In this document: one piece after another, positions 1 to 6,826 of the stretch
Position numbering within the stretch: the stretch's first letter is position 1
Layout of the letters: the number at the start of each line of letters is the position of its first letter
DNA from: Gammaproteobacteria bacterium
GTDB lineage: Bacteria; Pseudomonadota; Gammaproteobacteria; Pseudomonadales; Azotimanducaceae
Assembly: GCA_002690405.1 (NCBI GenBank)
Contig: NZEI01000099.1
Coordinates: forward strand, 2,712-11,280
Reading direction: 5' to 3'
DNA length: 8,569 nucleotides
Made by a program: the position numbers and the translations under genes
Notes under the pieces: model-generated
Told to the model about the DNA's origin: nothing
Database searches by the model: none
What the model saw: only the letters and a program-made list of their open reading frames with translations

Positions 1-194
1 GCCCCAACACCAGCGCCCTGAATCGGTATCTGAAGGAAGCCGATTTCTGGATGGCGTCGGCGCAGACTACCCGCAATGCCGGCGCATTGCCGGCCGGTCG
101 GATTGATGGTGGCGTCGGGCCTGCCGGCAAACTGGTTGCGAGGCTGCAGGACAACCGGCAGGCCTTTCGTCACTGGTTGAAAGCAAGCCGGTGA
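1..194 (+). CDS. 3' end of unknown protein (5' partial)
   Basis: An open frame runs in from the left edge (first full codon at base 3) to a TGA at 192-194, giving 63 visible residues. The visible tail is soluble-looking, with a Gly/Ala-rich middle (around AGRIDGGVGPAGK) and a basic, helical end (LVARLQDNRQAFRHWLKASR). It has no membrane segment and no family motif I recognise. Its stop overlaps the GTG start of the next gene in a GTGA quartet, which is why I read it as the previous gene of the same operon and not as noise. Start, size and function lie outside the window. Confidence 0.7.
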   Translation, partial: PNTSALNRYLKEADFWMASAQTTRNAGALPAGRIDGGVGPAGKLVARLQDNRQAFRHWLKASR

Positions 195-2086
195 TCAGAG
201 TAGCCTTGGCATCATCGGGTCAAACAGATGTCTTGCCATTGGTTGACGGAGACGGCGGTGCCAGATCTTTCACATTTCCTGTCGAGCGGTTTCGTCCCCT
301 GCGGCTCCGACCAGACCAGCCGCCCGCAATGGTAGATCCAACCGAAATACTGGCTGGCTGGGCAGAGTTCACCCTGACGCCGCCATCGGAATATCTTCTG
401 AACAGCCTTCGGTCTGTTGGCGAGGCCACCGCCGGCAATGGTGCACCCGCCTACCAGCCGGACACCATCGCTCAACTCATCACGACGATTGCCAGTCGCG
501 GCTATGGCCCGCTTCTGTTCAGGTCGGTGCATGTCATGTCGGCCGCTGCAATCCGGAATATGCGGCTCGATCAATTGCTGGTAACCGCACACCCGCTGAC
601 AGCCCGTTACGCAAGCCAGTTGCTGTTCCCCGCCGCCTCCAGCGGCCCGCCGGCGCTTTCGACTCGCGACGGCATACTGGAATTCCGTGAGCCCGGTTCC
701 GGAGTGACCGTCTTCAAACTCACTGGCAGCCAGGTGCCGCTTGCAGTCGCCTGTCTCGAATTTCTGGTTGAGGCGTTGGGATTTGACTGTCTTCACAATG
801 CCTTTTCGGATCTCGCGGCCGACCATGGCAGCGCGCGGCGAAAAGCCGTGACAAACGACCTGTCCGCCCGGCTCTACAACTTTCTAGGCGAGCATCTGCC
901 ACAGATGGCCGAACGGAACATGGCCCGGATTCTGGCCGAACATCTGGCGACGAAGGTCGGCGAGTCACGTTTCACCGCCGAAGATATCGATGACGGGTTG
1001 ATACTCGATTTCTGGGTCGGCAGTAGCGGAGATGACGCGCTTTCGTTCAAGCTCTTCGGCACGGCCGCGCGGGCCTGGATGACGTTCCGGGACAGCCTCA
1101 TCCATTCACAGAGCGATGCGTTCGACGTCCATCTGTCGCTGACAGGGAGTTTCGAGGACGAGGATTTGGACAGGCTCTCGCAGCTTGCGATCAGCAAGGC
1201 CCCGGATGCGGACGAGCATGACGGCGCCATGTCGCCGGACCTCGGGCAACTTGTCGGTGATGCGGCGACACCGACGGGCTGGATTTCCGACCTACAACGC
1301 CCACCCTGCAGCGCGATCAAGTTTCTTACCAAGACCGAATTGGCGCAGCTCTCCGTCCCGGCCCTTGCAGGCGCCGCCGGTCACGGCCTTGTTCTGACCT
1401 GTCTGCGGCTTGCCACCTTCGGCCCTGTGCAGAACAGGCTTGTCCAGGCCAGCCGCGGCGGCGACGTGGGCAAGGGTGACATCGAGCTTGAAATGGCTGG
1501 CATAGACGACACTGCCTATGACGACCATATGGCAGGCTGGCGTGCGCTTCGAGCAACTGCCGAAAACGTCGCCACGACCGCCTTTCTGCGGTTATGGGAC
1601 GCCGGCAGCCCCTCCATTTTCGAGTATCTGTCGCGCTGCGGTGATGATGAAACAAGGCAGGAAATGGCGACGATCGCATCCGATGTCCGAAACCAGATGA
1701 CATCCATTGACGCGGAGGATGACCCGGTCGGCCAGCTTGCCGTCATGGTGCTGCACAGGATCAACACCCTGCCATCCGACAGTCCGCTCGGGAAACAACG
1801 AAAGCATATGAAGCGTGTCGCCCAATCCTGCCGTCGCCAGGGGCTGCGCGCCGCCGATATCGTGTCGGAATCCGCTGCTGACGGAAAACAGACCACCGAC
1901 ACCGCACCGCCGCAGGCGGATCCGGATCATCTTCATGGGCTGGTCCGCGGCGGTGAACGTCTTTTGAAACTGGCCGGCTTCCTTGCCTCGATGGATCAAC
2001 CGGATCAGCCCATGCAGTCACTTGTCAGGAATGACCTCGCGATTTTCAGTCATCAACTTTCCCATTTGCACGAGACCACATCATGA
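191..2086 (+). CDS. Conserved-looking cytoplasmic protein of unknown function, 631 aa
   Basis: I do not recognise this protein. The GTG start at 191 overlaps the upstream stop (GTGA). The first internal ATG is at residue 47, but the frame before it looks equally coding, so I keep GTG. There is no signal peptide or transmembrane helix, so it is probably cytoplasmic. The N-terminal ~60 residues look strand-rich. Residues ~90-260 are mostly helical, with a hydrophobic stretch at 182-200 (VPLAVACLEFLVEALGFD). An acidic segment at 261-285 precedes an aromatic helix around 286-303. Residues ~335-365 and ~560-580 look like flexible linkers, and the C-terminus is helical (HGLVRGGERLLKLAGFLAS at 582-600). 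No nucleotide-binding P-loop, zinc cluster or protease signature is visible. The stop overlaps the ATG of the following 203-residue gene (ATGA), which suggests coupled, roughly stoichiometric synthesis with it and the Lon-like membrane protein downstream. It could be a scaffold or adaptor, but that is only inference from position. Confidence 0.9.
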   Translation: MIRVALASSGQTDVLPLVDGDGGARSFTFPVERFRPLRLRPDQPPAMVDPTEILAGWAEFTLTPPSEYLLNSLRSVGEATAGNGAPAYQPDTIAQLITTIASRGYGPLLFRSVHVMSAAAIRNMRLDQLLVTAHPLTARYASQLLFPAASSGPPALSTRDGILEFREPGSGVTVFKLTGSQVPLAVACLEFLVEALGFDCLHNAFSDLAADHGSARRKAVTNDLSARLYNFLGEHLPQMAERNMARILAEHLATKVGESRFTAEDIDDGLILDFWVGSSGDDALSFKLFGTAARAWMTFRDSLIHSQSDAFDVHLSLTGSFEDEDLDRLSQLAISKAPDADEHDGAMSPDLGQLVGDAATPTGWISDLQRPPCSAIKFLTKTELAQLSVPALAGAAGHGLVLTCLRLATFGPVQNRLVQASRGGDVGKGDIELEMAGIDDTAYDDHMAGWRALRATAENVATTAFLRLWDAGSPSIFEYLSRCGDDETRQEMATIASDVRNQMTSIDAEDDPVGQLAVMVLHRINTLPSDSPLGKQRKHMKRVAQSCRRQGLRAADIVSESAADGKQTTDTAPPQADPDHLHGLVRGGERLLKLAGFLASMDQPDQPMQSLVRNDLAIFSHQLSHLHETTS

Positions 2087-2694
2087 CATCGGCCTCCTCC
2101 TCAGATACCCGGCCTTTCAATCGTGAAACCGCCGAAATTCGGCTTGCCAATCGGCTGTCCGTCGAAGCGGTGCAGGTCGCGCTTGCCCGATCGCACGATG
2201 GCCAATCCGTCGGTGGCGCGCAGCAAATGATCACCTTCCGCGTGATGCACAGTCTTGCGACCGGCGGCTATGAGGGTGATGCCAATTCGCTGCTCGACCA
2301 GATTTCGCGGGACTTCAACAAGCGGCGTCAGTTTCGCGGCATATTGGGCACGGTGTCGATCGCGAGCCAGAAACAGCAGGCGGCCGCGGCGTCGCGTGAA
2401 AGCGGCGGAACCACAATCCGGCCTGGCCCGGCCTTCGATCTTGTCGTCTCGGCCTCGTCACGAGAAGACGGCGCCATCTATCTTCAGGTCAAATTCCATA
2501 CTCGGCCGGGCCAGGGCGCCGATAACGATCTAGACGGCCAGCGCCCATCCATGCTGTTCGCCGACCGCGACGGGCATTTCACGATGGTGAGGCTGCCGGA
2601 AATGATGGATGACACCATCCAAATCATGCTAGATCAGTCGCACGATATCGTGCAGGCCGTCCGCGATCCGGAAACGGAGTTCTTTATCCGGTGA
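2083..2694 (+). CDS. Small cytoplasmic protein of unknown function, 203 aa
   Basis: The ATG at 2083 lies within ATGA, overlapping the stop of the 631-residue gene, and its own TGA overlaps the GTG of the next gene (GTGA at 2691-2694). There is no signal peptide or membrane helix. The N-terminal half is helical and charged: residues 17-38, then 63-85 containing LLDQISRDFNKRRQ. A polar Gln/Ala/Ser-rich loop (95-112) leads into a strand-rich part with FDLVVSA at 118-124, IYLQVKF at 132-138 and HFTMVRLP at 165-172. It ends in an acidic helix and the terminal EFFIR. I recognise no domain and no catalytic motif. Being placed between a large orphan and a membrane-tethered Lon-like protein suggests a small subunit, chaperone or substrate/adaptor of the same complex. 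That role is inferred from the operon alone. Confidence 0.88.
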   Translation: MTSASSSDTRPFNRETAEIRLANRLSVEAVQVALARSHDGQSVGGAQQMITFRVMHSLATGGYEGDANSLLDQISRDFNKRRQFRGILGTVSIASQKQQAAAASRESGGTTIRPGPAFDLVVSASSREDGAIYLQVKFHTRPGQGADNDLDGQRPSMLFADRDGHFTMVRLPEMMDDTIQIMLDQSHDIVQAVRDPETEFFIR

Positions 2695-4004
2695 ACCCCT
2701 TCAAGGTTTTTATCCCGACAACAAGAAGCGCCGTCCGCGTCCTCTCGATTACAAAGGAAGCGCCGGAGATCCGATCGGTGATCTGTGTTGCCGGCAGCTT
2801 CGAAGCATTGCCGGTCAGCGGCAGTTACGACCAGTTTGTGCGGCGACCCACCGGGGTGATCGAAAAGCTCCTCGGAGAGGGATCATACCGCACCGATCTC
2901 GACGGGCCCGTGACACAGGGCGACAGCTGGCAATTCGGCATCTTGCTAGCGCATATTCTGGAGAAATCCGGCGGCTTAATCCAGTCCCGCGACGCACCGA
3001 CGGCAAACGGCGTCATCTGGGCAAGCGGCGAAGTCAGCCCGGCGCTCGACATCATGCCGGTCGATCATATGCGTCAGAAATTCAGCGAGTCCCGTGCTCG
3101 TCTGCAGGCGCTGCATGACAATGGTGAAACCGTAGCGATGCTTCTGCATCCCTCCAACATGGAGGAGATCGCGGATCTCGTCCCGGAAGACTGGACCATC
3201 ATCACAACCGAGCGGGTTTCGGACGCCGCCGCCGCCATCGGGGTCGAGATTACCGCGCCGTCCATCGCGCCGCGCCGCAAGGTCACGCCTGCTGCCCCAT
3301 TGCGGCGCAAGGTCGCCATCGCCATCGCCCCGATCCTGCTGGTCCTTTGCCTGATCGGCTATCATCTGCCTGTACAGGCGCTTAAGAACGCCTATGGCTA
3401 CGAGCAGGCGGGTCAGCACCGCGCGCTGCTGATGGAAATCCGCACCAACCTGGCGCTCAAGAACTGGGTTGTTACCAACGCGTTCTACTTCTTCGAGGTG
3501 TTCTATCTTGGCGCAAAGTCAAAACGGCTCGCCGACGCACTCGCTATTACAATCAGCACGGATGACGGACAGGCGCACGATGCCGGCGCGGCATGCCGGG
3601 AGGCCCTGTCCGCTGTTCAGCGGATAGATGGCGTATTTCCGATGCTGCCGGCCACCGGCTGCACGGTCAGGCTCTCGGTGGAAAACAGAAACTCCCACAA
3701 GGTGCGGGTGTGGCTTGCCGTAACCGGCAAGAATGATGACAGCTTGCCGGACGTGAAATTCCGCAGTGGCGCAGACCTTCGTCCCGGGGATCGCTTCCAG
3801 ACCCCCTCTTTTGTCGTTGGCAATGCCGACCTGTCGCTGTATGCCGCCACCTCGGACAGGCCTGATTTCGGATGGCGGACATGGTTCGAGAACATGATCG
3901 AAACACCGAAAGGTCCCGCCCAGCGGGCCAATATCGGTCGCCTGACCGACAGCGGTGTCGGGGTCTTTGTCGCGAGGCAGCCGCACAGCGGGGACTTCAA
4001 CTAG
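2691..4004 (+). CDS. Membrane-anchored Lon-like (S16) Ser-Lys peptidase domain protein, 437 aa
   Basis: The GTG start overlaps the upstream stop (GTGA). A GGAG at 2676-2679 sits 11 nt upstream as a possible ribosome binding site. Residues ~12-185 follow the order of motifs in a Lon peptidase domain. GDSWQFGILLAHIL (77-90, Ser79) sits where Lon has G-P-S-A-G and its following helix. VIWASGEV (108-115) matches the Lon TGE strand. VDHMRQK (124-130, Lys130) matches the helix carrying the catalytic Lys. ETVAMLLHPSNMEEIADL (146-163) matches the Lon 'viiP..N..dl' strand and helix. The Ser-Lys distance is 51 residues, against 43 in E. coli Lon. There is no AAA+ domain. A basic stretch (195-207, with RRK twice) precedes one membrane helix at ~208-226, so by the positive-inside rule the peptidase domain is cytoplasmic and residues ~230-437 are periplasmic. 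The periplasmic part looks strand-rich after ~320 and has Cys302 and Cys324, which could pair. Whether it is an active protease or a binding fold is unknown. S16-like assignment confidence is about 0.7. Confidence 0.9.
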   Translation: MNPFKVFIPTTRSAVRVLSITKEAPEIRSVICVAGSFEALPVSGSYDQFVRRPTGVIEKLLGEGSYRTDLDGPVTQGDSWQFGILLAHILEKSGGLIQSRDAPTANGVIWASGEVSPALDIMPVDHMRQKFSESRARLQALHDNGETVAMLLHPSNMEEIADLVPEDWTIITTERVSDAAAAIGVEITAPSIAPRRKVTPAAPLRRKVAIAIAPILLVLCLIGYHLPVQALKNAYGYEQAGQHRALLMEIRTNLALKNWVVTNAFYFFEVFYLGAKSKRLADALAITISTDDGQAHDAGAACREALSAVQRIDGVFPMLPATGCTVRLSVENRNSHKVRVWLAVTGKNDDSLPDVKFRSGADLRPGDRFQTPSFVVGNADLSLYAATSDRPDFGWRTWFENMIETPKGPAQRANIGRLTDSGVGVFVARQPHSGDFN

Positions 4005-4010
4005 TCCGAA

Positions 4011-4020
4011 GCTCATGAGC
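4011..4020. repeat. 10-bp perfect palindrome at operon convergence
   Basis: GCTCATGAGC is a perfect, loopless palindrome that includes the stop codon of the minus-strand operon and begins 6 bp past the stop of the plus-strand operon. The flanking bases do not extend the pairing and there is no T-run on either strand, so it does not look like an intrinsic terminator. It may be chance. The two operons are separated by only 8 bp (4005-4012), so each must terminate inside the other's last gene or by Rho. Confidence 0.4.
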
Positions 4021-5278
4021 ATCTGTCGTGATCAAGGCGAACACGGCCGTCATGCCGCCGTCCGTTCAACGTCAGCTTGCCAAGATAGAGCGCGTCTGCC
4101 TCGATCTGATACTCGGCCGTGACCCTCCCGCTTGTCGGCAACCCGCCAAAGGCGCGGTTCAATGCCGCGAGAAGCCGGATGTCCTGCGCCCGCCTGAAAA
4201 CCCGAACAGCCGTGCCGTCATGGGCGGTGATCTGCCGCGCGGTCCTGATTCGTTCGATGTTCCGGCGTTCGCGCGGATCGACGGGCTGGTCGACAACACG
4301 CATGAAGGGGGATTGAAGGGCGGCGTTGAAGACCCTGCCGCCGCCCGTGCCAAGATACAGCTTTCTGTCCCTGCCGATGATCCCTGTCTCAACACCGAGG
4401 CATCCCGTAAGACGTGAATAGATTCGGGAATGGCTTCGCCGGTCGGCAGGCCACAGGAATTCCAAGGACAGCTTGCGCGCCGTGTCATCCATCAGCCTGC
4501 CTGCTGCCTGAAGGTCGGAAGCCTGCGGCTTCACGAATTGTGACTGTCCGGAGATCGTGGCCGGCACGGATGTCACTTGGCCCAGCCGGCCATTGGCCGC
4601 TAAGGACATGGCCGGATCACCAACAGGCTGAGCCGTTTCCACCACATCCACCGGTTGCGGCCGGTTCGGTGTCATCGGCGCGAGGGACGGTATCGGCGTC
4701 GCGTCTGAACCGGGGTCGCCCGCCTGTGTTCCCTCCCCCGGTAGGCCGAGCGGCATGAGCTTTGGCGCCGTGCCCGCCGGCTTCGGCCCACGTGACAGGG
4801 GCACAGCCGGAACCGGCGCTGCCACGGTCGAGGTCTTCATAGGCGTGATTGAAGGCTGATCGGGCGGATTGGGGCCTGACGCGTCCGGGCGCAGCGGGGA
4901 GGGGACTTGCGGCTTCTTCCGGCTGACTTGCCGTTGCATGATTGGCGTCGGGGTATATTGGTCCGGCTTTGCCGCTAGCGCCGGGCCCGCCATCTGCGGT
5001 GCCGGAGCCTTCTTTACGGGCACGTCTGTTACCGGCGTCTCCGGCAGGGCGATGTCCGGCAGAGCCGGCATCGCCACGGTTGCAAGTGTCATGACCGCGT
5101 CGGACAGATTTTCGCCGGACTGGACAGCCGGCGGCGGCGTGGAGACAGGTTTTGCCGACGACATTTCGATCTTGACTGCCTGCGTCGGCGACATTGCGGT
5201 AGCAAGATGTGACGCCGCCAGAAGCCCGGCCAGGAATGACAGATTGATCGGGATGCTGAGATTGCGCCGATCAGCCAC
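4013..5278 (-). CDS. TonB/TolA-shaped protein: N-terminal hydrophobic segment, Pro-rich linker, C-terminal domain, 421 aa
   Basis: The GTG start at 5278 overlaps the end of the preceding 308-residue gene by 8 nt (GTGGCTGA). No ATG lies near it, and starting at Met29 would lose the hydrophobic segment. Residues 8-28 form that segment, either a membrane anchor or a signal peptide with a possible cut after Ala-Thr-Ala at 26-28. Residues ~40-225 are rich in Pro, Ala, Thr, Val and Lys, with runs such as TPPP and SPLRPDASGPNPPDQPS, so this is an extended periplasmic linker. Residues ~250-421 are a folded-looking basic domain. The only two cysteines, Cys293 and Cys420, sit early in this domain and at the penultimate residue, so they could form a disulfide closing it. 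The layout resembles TonB or TolA, and an ExbB-like channel gene lies two genes upstream. I see no canonical TonB C-terminal signature. A role as energy-coupling rod or periplasmic bridge is inference. Confidence 0.88.
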   Translation of the reverse strand: MADRRNLSIPINLSFLAGLLAASHLATAMSPTQAVKIEMSSAKPVSTPPPAVQSGENLSDAVMTLATVAMPALPDIALPETPVTDVPVKKAPAPQMAGPALAAKPDQYTPTPIMQRQVSRKKPQVPSPLRPDASGPNPPDQPSITPMKTSTVAAPVPAVPLSRGPKPAGTAPKLMPLGLPGEGTQAGDPGSDATPIPSLAPMTPNRPQPVDVVETAQPVGDPAMSLAANGRLGQVTSVPATISGQSQFVKPQASDLQAAGRLMDDTARKLSLEFLWPADRRSHSRIYSRLTGCLGVETGIIGRDRKLYLGTGGGRVFNAALQSPFMRVVDQPVDPRERRNIERIRTARQITAHDGTAVRVFRRAQDIRLLAALNRAFGGLPTSGRVTAEYQIEADALYLGKLTLNGRRHDGRVRLDHDRCS

Positions 5279-6197
5279 CGGTCCGTTCCAGATACATGAG
5301 TTGCAATTCCTCCACCATCAGGGCAAGGCTGTCCGCCCTTTGCGCTGGGGACATGAAAGCGGGCGACGCCGGAGCGACAGGTGCGGATGTCATCGCTCTG
5401 TCACCGGAGGAACCGCCGTCAGCCTGGCTATCAGCAGCAGCAACCGCCATCTCCGCCGACTGTGCACCTCCGGACGCCGCCGCGTCGGCACGCGCAGCCT
5501 GCTGGAGCTGGGCGAAGGCAGCGGCGATGTCCTCATCGGTCATCTCCTGCGACACCGCCATCGGCGCTGCCGGGACATTGTCGGCGACTTCCACCGCCCT
5601 TGAGCCATCCTCAGCAGCCTCATTCGGGGCAGCATTGGTCAGCAAACTCCGGTCAGGCGCAACGGCGCCAGATGCCAAACCTGTCGATGGCCCGACTGCT
5701 GGACGGCGCTCAGGCTGTGGCTGGACCGTGTCAGCCTCGTCATCTGCCGGGCGTACCGGTGTGTCAATACCCGCGCTGCCATCCTGATCATCACCTGTCT
5801 TTACCCTTGCGTCCAGCAAGCCACGGATGATGCCTTCGATATCCTGAATCGTGACAGGCCGCGCGTCGTCCGGCACCGGATCAGCAGGCGCATCGACGGC
5901 CTGAATTTCGTCTGTCGATATCGACTGGCTGAAACGTGCCGCCGGCGCAGGCGACGCATCCGCATCATCTGACGATGAGAGAGCCTGTTCCACCACCGGC
6001 TCCACGGCCTCGAGCAGAGCGTGCCCGGCGGTGGCGTCCGGATCCTCGCCGGACCTGTGATCTCGGCCGGCGGTTCGCGCCGCGTCAAACATCTGGGGCG
6101 CCTTGCCGATCCAGTTCGCGAAGGACTGGTCGGGGGACGCCATGAACAGATATCCGAGCGCCGCTAGGACAGTGACATTGAAGACGAGGTAACGCAT
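5271..6197 (-). CDS. Inner-membrane-anchored acidic, disordered periplasmic protein, 308 aa
   Basis: The ATG at 6197 is preceded 7 nt upstream by a perfect GGAGGTG Shine-Dalgarno, so the start is firm. Residues 3-20 (YLVFNVTVLAALGYLFMA) form an uncleaved-looking hydrophobic anchor. The rest is low-complexity and rich in Asp, Ala, Pro, Ser and Glu, so it is probably disordered and acidic. Three short amphipathic helices stand out: TIQDIEGIIRGLLDARV (116-132), MTDEDIAAAFAQLQQAARA (219-237) and SPAQRADSLALMVEELQLMY (283-302) near the C-terminus. They look like binding motifs on a flexible tether. The anchor has no Asp inside it, unlike ExbD, TolR, MotB or ZorB, and no peptidoglycan-binding OmpA-like domain follows. 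The gene lies between the channel subunit and the Pro-rich protein and overlaps the latter by 8 nt. A role as tether or assembly platform for the channel is inference, and I do not recognise the family. Confidence 0.88.
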   Translation of the reverse strand: MRYLVFNVTVLAALGYLFMASPDQSFANWIGKAPQMFDAARTAGRDHRSGEDPDATAGHALLEAVEPVVEQALSSSDDADASPAPAARFSQSISTDEIQAVDAPADPVPDDARPVTIQDIEGIIRGLLDARVKTGDDQDGSAGIDTPVRPADDEADTVQPQPERRPAVGPSTGLASGAVAPDRSLLTNAAPNEAAEDGSRAVEVADNVPAAPMAVSQEMTDEDIAAAFAQLQQAARADAAASGGAQSAEMAVAAADSQADGGSSGDRAMTSAPVAPASPAFMSPAQRADSLALMVEELQLMYLERTGG

Positions 6198-6204
6198 GGA
6201 AATT

Positions 6205-6211
6205 CACCTCC
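6205..6211 (-). promoter_or_regulatory. Strong Shine-Dalgarno for the 308-aa gene
   Basis: The minus strand reads GGAGGTG ending 7 nt before the ATG at 6197. It is the best match to the 16S rRNA tail in this window and lies in the 17-nt gap after the stop of the channel gene. It suggests that the anchored acidic protein is made independently and at a higher rate than its coupled neighbours. Confidence 0.75.
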
Positions 6212-6214
6212 GAT

Positions 6215-6826
6215 TTACGAAAGGGACAGAGTTGTGACAGGCCGGTCGTTACCGGACGCCGTTCCGGTAGCCGGCGTGCCGCCGAGTGCCAGCGAGGCGT
6301 TCAGGACGATGAGTACGGTGCGAAGGATGGCAGACAGCGGCAGCCCGATCACCGAGGTCAGAAACGCCATGCTGAAGTCATCCGTCAGCGACGCAATCAC
6401 CTTGTCGATGCTGTCTGGTGTCAGGCTGCTGTTTGACAACTGCCCGATCCCGAGGCTGATGCCAAGAAGCGTGAATGTCAGCGCCAGCGTGGCGATACCG
6501 TTGCAAGCCTGCAGCCCCGCCTGCAACCATTTCTGCCGCTCGAGATCGGACGACGCCTGGCGCGGGCTTTCAATCAATCGGACACAGCAGAACATCGCGG
6601 TGATCACGAGTGCCGACAACAGCAGCAGAAAAATGCCACCAAGCATCTCGAATCCCCAGCCAAGGATCTGCGCCGGCATCATGCCGGTGACAAAGGTGGC
6701 CAGACTGATGATGATGACAATCAACCCCAGAAACAGGCTCATCGCCTGCATCATCGATCCGAACCCTCCTGCTGCCAGGCTGGAACCCGAACACCGGCTC
6801 CGCACACCAAGAATAGGGGAGGTCAT
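6215..6826 (-). CDS. MotA/TolQ/ExbB-like (ZorA-like) ion-channel subunit, 203 aa
   Basis: The ATG at 6826 overlaps the upstream stop (ATGA at 6823-6826) and has GAGGT 7 nt upstream (minus strand of 6834-6838), so the start is well supported. Four membrane helices are visible, at ~29-49, ~61-81, ~108-129 and ~151-177. The last two form the pattern typical of the proton-channel family: LALTFTLLGISLGIGQL (114-130), then a polar stretch of about 20 residues (SIDKVIASLTDDF), then AFLTSVIGLPLSAILR (154-169). The small residues, the Gly-X-X-X-Gly spacing and Thr117, Thr119 and Thr157 recall the pore-facing helices of ExbB, TolQ, MotA and ZorA. The cytoplasmic loop between helices 2 and 3 is short (82-107) and basic, and ZorA's long cytoplasmic tail is absent. 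Family knowledge predicts a pentamer that uses ion flow to drive a partner with an Asp-bearing helix, but no such partner is visible. The assignment rests on motif pattern only, at about 0.65. Confidence 0.88.
   Translation of the reverse strand: MTSPILGVRSRCSGSSLAAGGFGSMMQAMSLFLGLIVIIISLATFVTGMMPAQILGWGFEMLGGIFLLLLSALVITAMFCCVRLIESPRQASSDLERQKWLQAGLQACNGIATLALTFTLLGISLGIGQLSNSSLTPDSIDKVIASLTDDFSMAFLTSVIGLPLSAILRTVLIVLNASLALGGTPATGTASGNDRPVTTLSLS

Noticed and set aside
212..826. Minus-strand frame of 204 codons inside the 631-residue gene
   Set aside because: It is antisense to a gene locked into the operon by overlaps at both ends. The protein has scattered Trp, Cys and Arg typical of a shadow frame.
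3311..3330. Short tandem repeat of GCCATC
   Set aside because: It is a few imperfect units explained by Ala-Ile codons at the start of the membrane helix in the 437-residue protein.
4005..4060. Terminator between the convergent operons
   Set aside because: The stops are 8 bp apart. The nearby palindromes (GCTCATGAGC, ACGGCCGT) are short, loopless and lack a T-run on either strand.
4869..5603. Plus-strand open frame of 244 codons opposite the Pro-rich and acidic genes
   Set aside because: It spans the junction of two well-supported minus-strand genes that have overlapping starts/stops, hydrophobic N-termini and (for the 308-aa gene) a perfect Shine-Dalgarno. The frame is an antisense shadow of GC-rich sequence.
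5296..5787. Plus-strand frame of 163 codons, Ala/Ser-rich
   Set aside because: It is a low-complexity antisense image of the Asp/Ala-rich 308-residue gene, with no independent start signal or domain.
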